64,000 nucleotides of DNA from Embleya hyalina (GCF_003967355.1 NZ_BIFH01000015.1:252888-316887); one strand, 5' to 3'. Shown: positions 8,788-17,465, counted from the stretch's first letter. Notes: generated by a model not told the origin, from the letters alone. Numbers and translations: made by a program.

Positions 8788-9171
8788 GCTCTAGCCCTCG
8801 CTTTCATTCGCGTTCGTCAACATTTCGAACGAACGAGAAGCCTGTGGTATTCCATCCGGAGATGTACTGTTGAAAGGTTGGCCGATAGCGGCCTTTGTCA
8901 GCGCCTGCCCGGCCTCGGGCTCCGCATGCACGCTCCGGAGTGCCTACGCCCCGCTCAACGGCCGAGAAGCCCCGGATGTTCCTAAGGCCCGGGTGGGAGT
9001 GGGTGCGCGGACTCCGGGAGGGCCCCGCCCGGCGGCGCGGGTTGGGCCACCCACCGCCGGGCAATCCGGCGGGACGTGGCGCGCGGCTCCCCCGGCCGAC
9101 CGCTTTCGGCCGGCCGATGTCGGCCCGCCGCGCGCGACCGGCACCCGTCCCGGCCCGCCGTTCGGCCCGGG
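8788..9171. other. Intergenic region between sigma gene and MFS exporter
   Basis: About 380 bases with no supported gene; the open frames here are GC-driven shadows. Near the sigma start, GTTCG (about 8810) and CGAAC (about 8827) form a short inverted repeat around tcaacattt, a possible operator or promoter region for the sigma gene. Nothing else was recognised. Confidence 0.4.
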
Positions 9172-10701
9172 TCAGTGCGCGTCGGAGGCGGGTTCCAGGT
9201 CGCGGGGGATCAGCCGCCAGGCCAGTACCGCGGCGACCAGCGCGACCACGCCGCCGGCCAGGAAGGTGGGCGTCATGCCGGCCGTGAACGCGTCGCCGGC
9301 CCGGGTGAGCAGGCCGCCGGCGCCCAGCCGGTCCGCCACCACCGACGCGTCCCCGATCGACTCGCGCACCGCCGACAGGTCGGCCGCGCCGAGGTCGAGG
9401 TCGGGCAGATTGGCGCGGTAGAGCGCGGAGGCCAGGCTGCCGAGGATGGCGACGCCGAGAGCGGCGCCGAGTTCGTACGCGGTCTCGTCGACGGCGGCCG
9501 CGCCCCCGGCGTCCGCGGCCGGCGTCGAGGACATCAGCACCACCGAGGCGACGGTGGCCAACGTACCCACGCCGAGCCCGACCACCGCGAGCGAGACGGC
9601 GATCAGCGGGTAGTCCACGTCCCGGACGTGCTGCCCGAGCCACGGCAGCGCCAGACCGACACCCATCAGCGCGAGGCCGATCCCGAGCACGTTGCGCGGC
9701 GGGAAGCGGTGCATCAGCGGGGGCGCCACCATCGACGCCACGATCAGCGCGATCGGCGCGGGCAGCAGGTGCAGACCGGCGGACACAGGGCTGTACCCCC
9801 GGACGTACTGGAACCACTGGCTGAGCAGGAACAGCGCCGCGCCGAGGCCGAGCATGCCCAGGAAGATCGCGGTCGCCGCCATCGTGAACGCGCGGTTCGT
9901 GAACAGCCGGACCTGGAGCAGCGGGTGGGCGAGGCGCAGTTGGCGCCGAACGAACACGGTCAGCGTGACCACCGCGATCGCGAGCAGGATCCACGCCCCT
10001 GGGTCGCCCACGCCGCCCTTGCCGAGTTGTTTGACACCGCCCGCGAGCGTGGCCATGCCGACGACGGACAGCCCCACCCCGGGCCAGTCCCACGCGCCGG
10101 AGCGCGGCGAGCGGGACTCGGGCAGCAGCCACAGGCCGAATCCGATCACCGCGACGGCGATCGGCACGTTCAGCAGGAACGCCGACTGCCACCCGTGCGA
10201 CTGCACCAGCAGACCGCCGACCACCGGCCCGAGCGCCATGCCGCCGCCGAAGACGGCCGACCACACGGCGTAGGCGAAGGCCCGCTCCCGGGCGTCGGTG
10301 AACACCTGGCGCAGGATGCTCAGCGTGGAGGGCATGATCGCCGCGCCACCGACGCCGAGCAGCACCCGGGCGGCGATCACGTGCCAGGCCGCGGTGGCCG
10401 CCACCGCGAGCAGCGAGGCGATCGCGAAGATCGCGAAGCCCACCAGGAGCAGCCGCTTGCGCCCCCAGCGGTCGCCGAGCGCGCCGGCGGTGACCAGCAG
10501 ACCGGACAGCGCGAGGGCGTAGGAGTCGATGATCCACAACTGCTCGACCGAGCCGGGCCGCAGATCCGCGACCAGGGAGGGGAACGCGACGTTCAGGATC
10601 GTCGCGTCCATCGAGATGATCAGCAGGCTCCCCGACAGGATCGCGAGCACGGCCCAGCGCCGCGGGTCACGTGCGGGGCGAAGGGCGGTGGAGCCGACCA
10701 T
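9172..10701 (-). CDS. MFS drug exporter, EmrB/QacA (DHA2) type
   Basis: A 509-residue protein with about 14 hydrophobic segments, the size of the DHA2 drug:proton antiporters. It opens with RRWAVLAILSGSLLIISMDATILNVAFPSL, where the MDxTIxNVAxP motif (motif D1) is diagnostic. Motif A is GALGDRWGRKRLLLVGF, and motif C-like glycine-rich sequence (GGGMALGPVVGGLLV) lies in helix 5. Substrate is unknown. A perfect palindrome sits immediately upstream at 10721-10738, so it is probably repressor-controlled, but no TetR or MarR gene lies next to it. Confidence 0.9.
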   Translation of the reverse strand: MVGSTALRPARDPRRWAVLAILSGSLLIISMDATILNVAFPSLVADLRPGSVEQLWIIDSYALALSGLLVTAGALGDRWGRKRLLLVGFAIFAIASLLAVAATAAWHVIAARVLLGVGGAAIMPSTLSILRQVFTDARERAFAYAVWSAVFGGGMALGPVVGGLLVQSHGWQSAFLLNVPIAVAVIGFGLWLLPESRSPRSGAWDWPGVGLSVVGMATLAGGVKQLGKGGVGDPGAWILLAIAVVTLTVFVRRQLRLAHPLLQVRLFTNRAFTMAATAIFLGMLGLGAALFLLSQWFQYVRGYSPVSAGLHLLPAPIALIVASMVAPPLMHRFPPRNVLGIGLALMGVGLALPWLGQHVRDVDYPLIAVSLAVVGLGVGTLATVASVVLMSSTPAADAGGAAAVDETAYELGAALGVAILGSLASALYRANLPDLDLGAADLSAVRESIGDASVVADRLGAGGLLTRAGDAFTAGMTPTFLAGGVVALVAAVLAWRLIPRDLEPASDAH

Positions 10702-10720
10702 GAGACATCCTCAATTCTTG

Positions 10721-10738
10721 TGAGACACAAATGTCTCA
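10721..10738. promoter_or_regulatory. Perfect palindromic operator upstream of MFS exporter
   Basis: TGAGACA, four bases, TGTCTCA: a perfect 7-bp dyad 20 bases before the exporter ATG. A further TGAGACA half-site directly follows the start codon region (10701-10707). The TGAGACA half-site pair resembles TetR-family operators of drug pumps. The cognate regulator is not in this neighbourhood. Confidence 0.7.
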
Positions 10739-10755
10739 TCCCTCCATCGGCGTGT

Positions 10756-11517
10756 CTACCGTTCGCCTCCCGGTAGCACGACGTGCATGAACGACTCGCC
10801 GGGCCGGAATCCGAGCCGCTCGTACACCGTCCGGGCCGGATTGCCCTCGGTGACCGCGAGTCCGATCGAGGGCAGCCCGGCGCGTGCCGCGAGGCCGAGC
10901 GCGTGCCGCAACAGCCGGGCGCCCAGCCCGGCGTACGCGGGGTCGGGATCGCGGAAGACCTCGCTGATCCACGGCCCGAGCAGTTCGGCGTCGTTCACCA
11001 GCACCGCCGCGACCACCCGGTCGCGATCGAGCGCCACCACGCTCGCGTCGAGCAGGGGCCCGAGCACGCGTCCGTGGTATAGGACGTCCAGGTCCTCGGG
11101 ATTGGGGTGCGACGTGCCGTCGGGGTGTTCGGGCGGATAGGCGGCGATCCAGGAGTCGTACAGCGCCGAGGGTGGCACGGACGTCACCGGCCGCACCTCG
11201 ATTCGCGGATCCGCCCAGCCGTCGCCGTCGGCCTCGGGGTCCAACTCGCGGGCGTACCGGTGCAGATGCCGGACCAGGCGGCCGCCCGACGCGATCAGCA
11301 CGGCACCGGTGTCCGCGTGCGCCGACACCACCCATCCGGGGAGCGCGGTCAGGATGGCGGGGGCCGCCGCCTCGGCCGGCAGTCGGTGCAGCCGCAGATC
11401 GAGCGCGGCCGGCCGGCCCGAGCGGTTGCCGAGCCGGTAGTCGGCGACGAGCGTCCCGTCCCGATCGAAGACGGTTCCGCGTGTGCGCACGCTTTCGTCG
11501 GTGGTCATGAGGTTCAT
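10756..11517 (-). CDS. GNAT-family N-acetyltransferase
   Basis: About 253 residues. The C-terminal third reads PAYAGLGARLLRHALGLAARAGLPSIGLAVTEGNPARTVYERLGF. This is the acetyl-CoA-binding motif A (here G-L-G-A-R-L) followed by the N-x-x-A-x-x-x-Y-x-x-L-G-F motif B of Gcn5-related acetyltransferases. The N-terminal half is divergent. I place the start at ATG 11517; an upstream TTG (11535) is also possible. The acceptor is unknown. It lies downstream of nothing obvious and is divergent from the cupin gene. Confidence 0.8.
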   Translation of the reverse strand: MNLMTTDESVRTRGTVFDRDGTLVADYRLGNRSGRPAALDLRLHRLPAEAAAPAILTALPGWVVSAHADTGAVLIASGGRLVRHLHRYARELDPEADGDGWADPRIEVRPVTSVPPSALYDSWIAAYPPEHPDGTSHPNPEDLDVLYHGRVLGPLLDASVVALDRDRVVAAVLVNDAELLGPWISEVFRDPDPAYAGLGARLLRHALGLAARAGLPSIGLAVTEGNPARTVYERLGFRPGESFMHVVLPGGER

Positions 11518-11656
11518 TCTTCGATGCCCGAGCAAGTCGTTTACCTCCTCGGCCGCGGCCTCCGCCCCTCGCCAGGATCACTCGTCACACCGGTCACCGC
11601 ATTCCCGCGGACACCAGAACATGCGCGGAGAGTGATCGCCCCCGAAACTGGCATAC

Positions 11657-12010
11657 ATGGACAAAATCTCGCTCCGGACGGCCACGAAGGAGCAGCTCGC
11701 CTCGGCTCGCAGCACCTCGTCGGGCCGCAGTTCGGTCTCCATGCTCGGCGGCTCCCGCAGGCGGTTGCGGCAGACCCTGATCGCCCTCACGGCGGGCAAC
11801 TCGCTCGATCGACACGAGAGCCCGGGCGAGGCGTCCCTGATCGTGCTGACCGGCCACATCCGGCTGACCGCGGGCGACGACTCCGTCGAGGGCACCTCCG
11901 GCGACCTGCTGGTCGTCCCCGAGGAGCCCCACTCGCTGGAGGCCGTCGAGGACTCGGCCGTCATCCTGACCGTCGGCACATCCGATCCGACCGCGAGGGC
12001 GTCCGGTTAG
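11657..12010 (+). CDS. Small single-domain cupin protein
   Basis: A 117-residue cupin. The core shows SLDRHESPGEASLIVLTGHIRL (motif 1, with H, E and G positions) and GDLLVVPEEPHSLEAVEDS (motif 2, with P and H). These provide some of the usual metal ligands, here as DRHES...PHS. Such stand-alone small cupins bind a metal and either sense small molecules or act as isomerases or dioxygenases; no activity can be assigned. Its stop overlaps the convergent XRE-type gene by four bases. Confidence 0.8.
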   Translation: MDKISLRTATKEQLASARSTSSGRSSVSMLGGSRRRLRQTLIALTAGNSLDRHESPGEASLIVLTGHIRLTAGDDSVEGTSGDLLVVPEEPHSLEAVEDSAVILTVGTSDPTARASG

Positions 12011-13791
12011 GGCGCGCGCTTGATCCACTCGCCGCCGCCGAGCGGGTAGTCGTAGCCGGGGCGGGCCGAGCCGGCGCTGGTGCGGAACGGCTTGCCCTTG
12101 TTGTCGACCTTGACCGTGCCGCGGCGGCCGTCGGCGGTGGACCAGTCCAGGGTGAGATCCCAGCGCACGTCGTGGGCCCTGGTGTGCACCGTAACGTAGA
12201 AGACCTCGGGATCGGTGGCGCTGACCTTGTACGGGAAGTCGCGCTGTCCGTTCTTCGTGGTGACGGTGGGGCTGCCCCGGTCGAGGTCGATGTCGAAGGA
12301 CTTGGTGTCGACGTCGCCGCCGCAGCCGACGCCCATCGAGTAGTCGTTCCAGGCGAGAGGCGCGCCCTTGGCGACGACGCGGACGTGCAGCGCCTCCAGG
12401 ACGACCGTGTCCCGGTCTCGGCCCTGGACGGTGAGGGCGATCTGCTGCTCGTCCGAGGAGACCGCGCCGTACGCGCCGGACCAGCGCACCGCGTCCCCCT
12501 CGTTGGCGGGCGGGCCGACCTGCTCGGGGGCGCTGTCGACGAGGAAGTGTTGGCTGCACGGGTTGCTGTAGACGTAGGGGCGTACGGCGACGCCCAGCGG
12601 GTCGTTGCCCGAGGAGGCTCCCGTGCTCGGCGTGCCGCCCTTCGACGCGCCGGGCGCGACCTTGCCGGGCGGGGTGGTGTCGGTGGAGGCCGAGGCCGAT
12701 CCGGTGCCGGCGGTCGACGGGGAGGCGGAGGCGGGCCGGTCGCCGGCGGCCGGCGGGGCGGTGGGCGCGGGGCCGGAATCGGCCGCCTTGTGGGCGCCGG
12801 AATCGTCGCCGCCGTCGCCGGACAGCGGGTACGCGACGACCAGCGCGGCGCCGAGCACGGCCGCGGCCGCGGCGAGGCCGACTGCGGTACGGCGACGGCG
12901 CGCGGGGGTGGGTGCCGGATCGGGCGGCGGCCCGACGACCGTCACCCCGTCGTCGCGACCCGGGCCCGAGCCCGACTCCGGCACGGCGGCCCCGCCCGGC
13001 CGACCGGCCGAGTCCTTCACCGATCCGGCCTCGCCCCCCTCCGGCGCCCCGACCGACCGATCCGCCCGAACCGACCCGACACCCCGAGCCGAGCCCACCG
13101 CCGGCGCCGGCTCCGAAGACGAAGCCTCGGCCGCGTCCGGACCCGCAGCCGAGGTCCGGTTCGCGCTCGAAGCCTCGGCCGGCGTCGCGAACGCGGGCGA
13201 GGCCGGAGCCGGGGCCGCGGCGTCAATCGGCGACAGCGCCGGGGTTGAAGACTCGGCCGGAGCCGAGACGGGGGCCGCGGTCGGAGCCTCGGTCGACGTC
13301 GACGCCGACGCCGGAATCGGGGCGGATGCCTCGGTCGGAGCCGGAGCCGGAGACCCGGCAGCAGTCGGACGCCGGACCTCGGCGGCAGCCGAACCCGGGG
13401 CCCCGGCGGGAGTCGGAGACGCGCTCGGGCCCGAGGGCGACGCCCCGGCCGAAGGCGCGGTCGGGCCCGCAGGCGAAGTCCCGGCCGGCGTCGGCGGCCC
13501 CGTCGCGTCCGCCCGGCGCCCCCGCATCGCGTCCGCCAGGATCCAGTGCCGGTGCAGCTCCACCAGTTCCTGCGGCGTCGCCCGGCACACCCTCGCGAAG
13601 CGCTCCACCGGTGCGTACTCGTTCGGCACCGCGGTGCCGTTGCAGTAGCGGTGCAGTGTCGAGGTGCCCATGTGCAGCCGCTTGGCCAGCGCCCCGTAGC
13701 TCAGTCCCGAGCGGTCCTTCAGCCCCCGCAACAGACGCGCGAACGCCTCCGTTTCCGCTGCTCCCGCTGCGTCCGACACCCGTTCCTCCAT
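12007..13791 (-). CDS. XRE-type HTH protein with Pro/Ala/Ser-rich linker, one membrane helix and extracellular domain
   Basis: Predicted ~594 residues. A helix-turn-helix occupies about residues 20-75 (LSYGALAKRLHMGTSTLHRYCNG, then VERFARVCRATPQELVELHRHW). A ~230-residue low-complexity linker rich in Ala, Pro, Ser and Thr follows, then RRRRTAVGLAAAAAVLGAALVVAYPL as a membrane helix. A ~240-residue outer domain contains two Cys (SNPCSQHFLV, GVGCGGDVD). This build is common in Streptomyces and is thought to be a membrane-tethered DNA-binding protein, but its function is not established. ATG 13791 is preferred over 13830 because it directly precedes the HTH. The neighbouring DUF4232 lipoprotein gene is divergent. 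Confidence 0.8.
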   Translation of the reverse strand: MEERVSDAAGAAETEAFARLLRGLKDRSGLSYGALAKRLHMGTSTLHRYCNGTAVPNEYAPVERFARVCRATPQELVELHRHWILADAMRGRRADATGPPTPAGTSPAGPTAPSAGASPSGPSASPTPAGAPGSAAAEVRRPTAAGSPAPAPTEASAPIPASASTSTEAPTAAPVSAPAESSTPALSPIDAAAPAPASPAFATPAEASSANRTSAAGPDAAEASSSEPAPAVGSARGVGSVRADRSVGAPEGGEAGSVKDSAGRPGGAAVPESGSGPGRDDGVTVVGPPPDPAPTPARRRRTAVGLAAAAAVLGAALVVAYPLSGDGGDDSGAHKAADSGPAPTAPPAAGDRPASASPSTAGTGSASASTDTTPPGKVAPGASKGGTPSTGASSGNDPLGVAVRPYVYSNPCSQHFLVDSAPEQVGPPANEGDAVRWSGAYGAVSSDEQQIALTVQGRDRDTVVLEALHVRVVAKGAPLAWNDYSMGVGCGGDVDTKSFDIDLDRGSPTVTTKNGQRDFPYKVSATDPEVFYVTVHTRAHDVRWDLTLDWSTADGRRGTVKVDNKGKPFRTSAGSARPGYDYPLGGGEWIKRAP

Positions 13792-13965
13792 CGCCCCGTG
13801 TCCCAAGCCGGCGTTCCAGGGCCCCGGCATTCCCCCTGGTCAGACCCGGTTTCGCCGTTCCGGCGTCCCCAATCGACAGCTGTCCGTAGCGGCTGGGACG
13901 AACCCTGCCACAGGCTCGTGATCGTTCAAGCAGCGCATCACCCGAACTCCGAGGAGCCCGATCGC

Positions 13966-14676
13966 ATGTCCCGCCTCCACACGTCCCGCACCCGTCTCGC
14001 CGGTGTCACGACGCTCGCACTCGCCGCGCTCCTGCTGACCGCGTGCGACAACGACTCGGACAAGAACGGCAAGCCCGCCGCCGCCCCCGTCGTGACCACC
14101 ACGCCGAGCGCCCCCGCGGCCGCCGCACCGACCGCGGCGCCGACCACCTCGGCCCCCGCCGACACCCCCGCCTCCCGAGCCCCTTCCTCGAACACCAAGC
14201 CCGGCTCGGCCTCCGGCCAGGACTCGGGCGGGCGCACCGACTCCGGCAACTCGGTCACCTGTGAGGGCTCCAACACCAAGACCGTCGCGGCCCCGCTGAA
14301 CCGCCCGATCAACCACGTGCTCCTGACCGTCACCAACACCGGCGGCAAGACGTGCTATCTCTACGGCTACCCGGCCCTGCGCTTCGGCGCGGCCCAGTCC
14401 GTACCGCCGGCCATCGAGGAGTCGCACCCGCAGGCGGTCGTCACACTCAAGCCCGGCGAGTCCGGCTACGCGTCCGTCAACCTGTCCGCCGCGGACGGCA
14501 GCGGCGGCAGCGGCGACACCGAGAAGTCCCTCACCGTCTACTTCCACGGCCCCTCGGGCAACCAGAACGTCGGCAGCGGCGCCACCCCGTCGCTGCCCGC
14601 CCAGGGCCTGTACATCGACGAATCCCTCAAGACCACGTACTGGCAGCAGTCCATGGACGACGCCACCAGTTGGTAG
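13966..14676 (+). CDS. DUF4232-type lipoprotein
   Basis: A 236-residue exported lipoprotein. Residues 1-27 form a lipoprotein signal (RTRLAGVTTLALAALLLTAC) with the lipobox Cys at 27. A Thr/Ala/Pro-rich spacer leads to the DUF4232 domain, which has paired Cys (VTCEGSN and GKTCYLYGYPALRF). GAGGAG at 13951-13956 is 9 bases before ATG 13966. DUF4232 proteins are abundant in actinomycetes; no function is known. Divergent from the XRE-type membrane protein; the pairing of an outer-face lipoprotein with a membrane-tethered regulator is suggestive only. Confidence 0.85.
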   Translation: MSRLHTSRTRLAGVTTLALAALLLTACDNDSDKNGKPAAAPVVTTTPSAPAAAAPTAAPTTSAPADTPASRAPSSNTKPGSASGQDSGGRTDSGNSVTCEGSNTKTVAAPLNRPINHVLLTVTNTGGKTCYLYGYPALRFGAAQSVPPAIEESHPQAVVTLKPGESGYASVNLSAADGSGGSGDTEKSLTVYFHGPSGNQNVGSGATPSLPAQGLYIDESLKTTYWQQSMDDATSW

Positions 14677-14806
14677 CCCCCGGGGGAGCCGCGCCACAAC
14701 GGCCCGAAACGCCCCGACGTCCACCCGACCCCGTCCGCTATCCTGTGCGCGGGATCCGATCCCGGGGACCGAAAGCCCATCACCCCCGGACTCGGCTCCA
14801 CGCCCG

Positions 14807-14882
14807 GCCTCCATAGCTCAGGGGATAGAGCACCGCTCTCCTAAAGCGGGTGTCGCAGGTTCAAATCCTGCTGGGGGCACCA
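14807..14882 (+). tRNA. tRNA-Arg (anticodon CCU)
   Basis: A complete 76-base cloverleaf with encoded CCA. Acceptor stem GCCTCCA/TGGGGGC, D-stem GCTC/GAGC, anticodon stem CCGCT/AGCGG around loop CTCCTAA (anticodon CCT), T-stem GCAGG/CCTGC with loop TTCAAAT. It decodes AGG, a rare codon in high-GC actinomycetes. It marks the left border of the metabolite cluster; tRNA genes are common integration sites, but no integrase or att duplicate was seen. Confidence 0.95.
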
Positions 14883-14883
14883 T

Positions 14884-14913
14884 CGGTCGGGTCGGGGAAA
14901 CCCGGCCCGACCG
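14884..14913. terminator. Terminator downstream of tRNA-Arg, also facing the response-regulator gene
   Basis: A 13-base stem (14884-14896 with 14901-14913) carries one G-T pair around a GAAA-type tetraloop. It lies two bases after the tRNA and 14 bases from the stop of the convergent response-regulator gene, so it can terminate both. Confidence 0.8.
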
Positions 14914-14926
14914 GGTCGTGTGCGGG

Positions 14927-15571
14927 TCACTGGTCCAGATAGGCGAGGACCGCCAGCACGCGGCGGTTGTCGCCGTCGGCCGGCAGCAGGCCCAGCTTGG
15001 TGAAGATGCTGCTTATGTGCTTGGCGACGGCCTTCTCCGAGATGAACAGGGACTGGGCGATGCCCGCGTTGGAGCGGCCCTGCGCCACCCACACCAGGAC
15101 CTCGCGCTCGCGACCGGACAGGGTGCTCATGTTCTCGTCGCGCTCCTTGCGCACCAGGAGCTGGGAGATCACGTCGGGGTCCATCACGGTGCCGCCCTCG
15201 GCCACCCGCCGGATGGAGTCCAGGAACTGCGCTCCGTTGGTCACCCGGCCCTTGAGGATGTAGCCGATTCCGCAGCCGCCGCTGCTCAGCAACTCGCGCG
15301 CGTACAGCGGCTCGACGTACTGGGAGAGGAGCAGCACCGGCAGGTCGGGCGTCTCGCGCCGGGCGGCGAGGACCGCACGCAGGCCCTCGTCGGTGAAATT
15401 CGGCGGCAGCCGAACGTCGACGATCGCGACGTCGGGTTGCTTCTCGGTGAGCGACTCCAGCAGGTCCGCTCCGTTTTCCACCGCGGCCACGATCTCGTGG
15501 CCGTGTGCCTCCAGGAGGCGGATCAATCCGTCCCTAAGGAGGAAGTGGTCTTCGGCGAGGACAATTCGCAC
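14927..15571 (-). CDS. NarL/LuxR-type response regulator
   Basis: A 214-residue cytoplasmic DNA-binding regulator. The receiver spans about residues 1-120, with acidic pocket E7-D8 and phospho-acceptor D52 (VAIVDVRLPP); the conserved Lys lies in GYILKGRV. The LuxR helix-turn-helix is C-terminal (LSGREREVLVWVAQGRSNAGIAQSLFISEKAVAKHI). GTG 15571 has GGAG five bases upstream. Its first 49 bases overlap the end of the kinase gene in another frame, so the pair is translationally coupled. The pair lies at the edge of the NRPS/PKS cluster, on the same strand as the PKS genes; whether it controls the cluster is unknown. Confidence 0.93.
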   Translation of the reverse strand: MRIVLAEDHFLLRDGLIRLLEAHGHEIVAAVENGADLLESLTEKQPDVAIVDVRLPPNFTDEGLRAVLAARRETPDLPVLLLSQYVEPLYARELLSSGGCGIGYILKGRVTNGAQFLDSIRRVAEGGTVMDPDVISQLLVRKERDENMSTLSGREREVLVWVAQGRSNAGIAQSLFISEKAVAKHISSIFTKLGLLPADGDNRRVLAVLAYLDQ

Positions 15572-16854
15572 GGAAGCTCCATCGTCACCATCGTCGGGCC
15601 GTTGACGGGGCTGTTCACGGCCAGTACACCGTCGAAAGTGGCAAGGCGGCGCTCGACGCCTCGCAGGCCGGTGCCACGGGCGGCGTCCGCGCCGCCGTGT
15701 CCGGTGTCGGTGATGGTGACGCGCAGCATTCCGTGATCGTAACGGACGTCGATCCAGGCCCGGTCCGCGTTCGAGTGCTTGGCGACATTGGTGAGGATCT
15801 CCGAGATCGCGAAGTACGCGGCCGACTCGATCGGCATCTCGGGGCGGCCCGGCAGGTCGACGGTGACCTCGGTGGGGACCGGGCAGACCATGGCCAAGGA
15901 CCGGACCGCGTCGACGAGTCCGCGGTCGGCGAGAACCGGCGGGTGGATGCCGCGGACCAGATTGCGCAGTTCCTGCAACGCCTTGGCCGAGGACTGACGT
16001 GCCTCGATCAGCAGGGCGCGCACGGCCTCCGGGTTGGTCTCCAGGAGGCGTTCCGCGGTGTCCAGGTTCATGCCCATCGCCACCAGGCGTGCCTGGGCGC
16101 CGTCGTGCAGGTCGCGCTCGATCCGGCGGATCTCGGCCATCTGTGTGTCCGCCGCGTCCGAGCGGGTCGTGGCGAGGTGCTCGATGCGGCCGGCCATCAT
16201 CTCGTTCTCGCTCGGGGCGAGCATCGCGTGGGTGTACAGGGCGTGCTTGCGGACGGCGCGGGGCGCCACCCACAGGGCCAGCGGCAGGTGCAGTACGCCC
16301 AGGACGCCCGCGAACACCGCGGTGGCCGAACCCCCGATCGGGATGAAGTAGTACCACAGGCCGTCCCATTCCTCGGAGAGCGAGACGCCGAAGAAGGCGA
16401 GGAAGATGCCCCACGCGCTGCCGAGGAGCAGGGCGATCGGGAAGAAGGCCAGGAAGGCACCGGCGACCGGGTCGGAGAGAACCCAGACGAACTCCCGGCG
16501 CATCTGCGGGTCGTTCATGATCCAGCGGTAGCGGGCGACGACTCCCGAGGCGCCCGCGGGCACCGGCGGCCGGCGGCCGGCCGGGGCCGGGATCCGCACG
16601 CCGGACCAGCGCGCGGCCAGCGCGCGCCGGCGGTTGCTCAGCGCGCGTACGCCCTCCATGGCACGTGGCACCATGCCGAGGCCCGGACCCACCAGGGTGA
16701 TCGCGCCGGAGACGGCAAGGGAGCGGCCGAGGGCGGCGATCGACATCCAGCACAGGGCCAACGCCCGCCGCAGCCCGACGAACCCGGCAGGGACGGAGAA
16801 CCCCTTGATCTCGCCCGACGACGGGCTTTCCCCGGGTTGCGTCGTGCCGTCCAT
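15523..16854 (-). CDS. Sensor histidine kinase, NarL/DesK (HisKA_3) type, with TTA codon
   Basis: About 443 residues. Two hydrophobic regions (about 30-65 and 125-195) form the sensor part. The dimerisation box is RRIERDLHDGAQARLVAMGMNL with phospho-acceptor His250. A HATPase domain follows (ISEILTNVAKHSNA, DTGHGG, GTGLRGVERRLA). AGGAGTG stands 7 bases before ATG 16854. The fourth-last codon is TTA (15535-15537), inside the 49-base overlap with the response-regulator gene, so completing the kinase needs the rare Leu tRNA (BldA) in Streptomyces-like hosts. The signal is unknown. Confidence 0.92.
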   Translation of the reverse strand: MDGTTQPGESPSSGEIKGFSVPAGFVGLRRALALCWMSIAALGRSLAVSGAITLVGPGLGMVPRAMEGVRALSNRRRALAARWSGVRIPAPAGRRPPVPAGASGVVARYRWIMNDPQMRREFVWVLSDPVAGAFLAFFPIALLLGSAWGIFLAFFGVSLSEEWDGLWYYFIPIGGSATAVFAGVLGVLHLPLALWVAPRAVRKHALYTHAMLAPSENEMMAGRIEHLATTRSDAADTQMAEIRRIERDLHDGAQARLVAMGMNLDTAERLLETNPEAVRALLIEARQSSAKALQELRNLVRGIHPPVLADRGLVDAVRSLAMVCPVPTEVTVDLPGRPEMPIESAAYFAISEILTNVAKHSNADRAWIDVRYDHGMLRVTITDTGHGGADAARGTGLRGVERRLATFDGVLAVNSPVNGPTMVTMELPCELSSPKTTSSLGTD

Positions 16855-16956
16855 GTATTCACTCCTCTTGCCATTCGCAGTGTCCGGCCACAGTGGCCGT
16901 GTCGCTATTGTGGCGGAGTTCGGGCACCGAAATCGGTAGTATTTACTCCCCTCTTG

Positions 16957-16990
16957 GACGGCGGAGGGGGGTGTTTCTCCTACCGCCGTC
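16957..16990 (-). terminator. Hairpin after dehydratase gene
   Basis: GACGGCGG (16957-16964) pairs with CCGCCGTC (16983-16990), extended by GAGG/CCT pairs. The distal arm overlaps the dehydratase stop codon (16989-16991). It probably ends the PKS/dehydratase transcript before the kinase promoter. Confidence 0.6.
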
Positions 16991-17465
16991 AGGGCGCGGC
17001 CAGGGGCGTCCCGGGGGCGACGAAGAGCGACAGGGTGTCCGCCACGCAGGCCGCCTGTTGCCGGCCCTCGACCTCCACCGTCATGCGCACGGCGGTCAGG
17101 TGGCCCGAGGGCGTTTCGCGTACGCCGGTGAGTCTGGCGCCGCCGCGGACGCGGGCCCCGACCGGCACGGGACGGGGGAAACGCACCTTGTCCAGGCCGA
17201 AGTTGACGCCGAGCTCGACCTTTTCGATCGCGAAGATCGCCCGCATCATCGCGGGCAGCAGCGCGAGCGTCATGTAGCCGTGGACGATGGTCCCGCCGAA
17301 CGGTCCGGTCGCCGCCCGTTCGGGATCCACGTGAATCCACTGGAGGTCGCCGGTCGCACCGGCGAATTGGTCGACGCTTCCCTGGGTGACTTCGAGCCAT
17401 TCGCTGTAGCCGAGGTGTTCGCCGGCCGCGCCGGCGAATTCCTCCAGGCTGGAAAAGGATCTCAT
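16989..17465 (-). CDS. MaoC-like hot-dog dehydratase of the type II PKS
   Basis: A 158-residue single hot-dog protein. The hydratase motif reads FAGATGDLQWIHVDPERA, with catalytic Asp40 and His45, followed by FGGTIVHGYMTLAL. This is the R-specific hydratase/dehydratase (MaoC) pattern. In highly reducing type II PKSs a protein of this type removes water from the beta-hydroxyacyl-ACP to give each double bond. I start it at ATG 17465 rather than upstream, since the fold begins at MRSFSSLEEF. It is separated from the SbnB-like gene by about 140 bases that contain a SARP-like heptamer array, so it may have its own promoter. Confidence 0.88.
   Translation of the reverse strand: MRSFSSLEEFAGAAGEHLGYSEWLEVTQGSVDQFAGATGDLQWIHVDPERAATGPFGGTIVHGYMTLALLPAMMRAIFAIEKVELGVNFGLDKVRFPRPVPVGARVRGGARLTGVRETPSGHLTAVRMTVEVEGRQQAACVADTLSLFVAPGTPLAAP

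Noticed and set aside
11107-13248. 713-residue plus-strand frame across the GNAT-cupin-XRE region
   Set aside because: No motif, extreme Arg/Gly content, and it runs antisense to the XRE gene and across the cupin in another frame.
14807-14882. Integration site of a genomic island at tRNA-Arg
   Set aside because: No integrase gene, no direct repeat of the tRNA 3' end and no mobility gene were found in the window.
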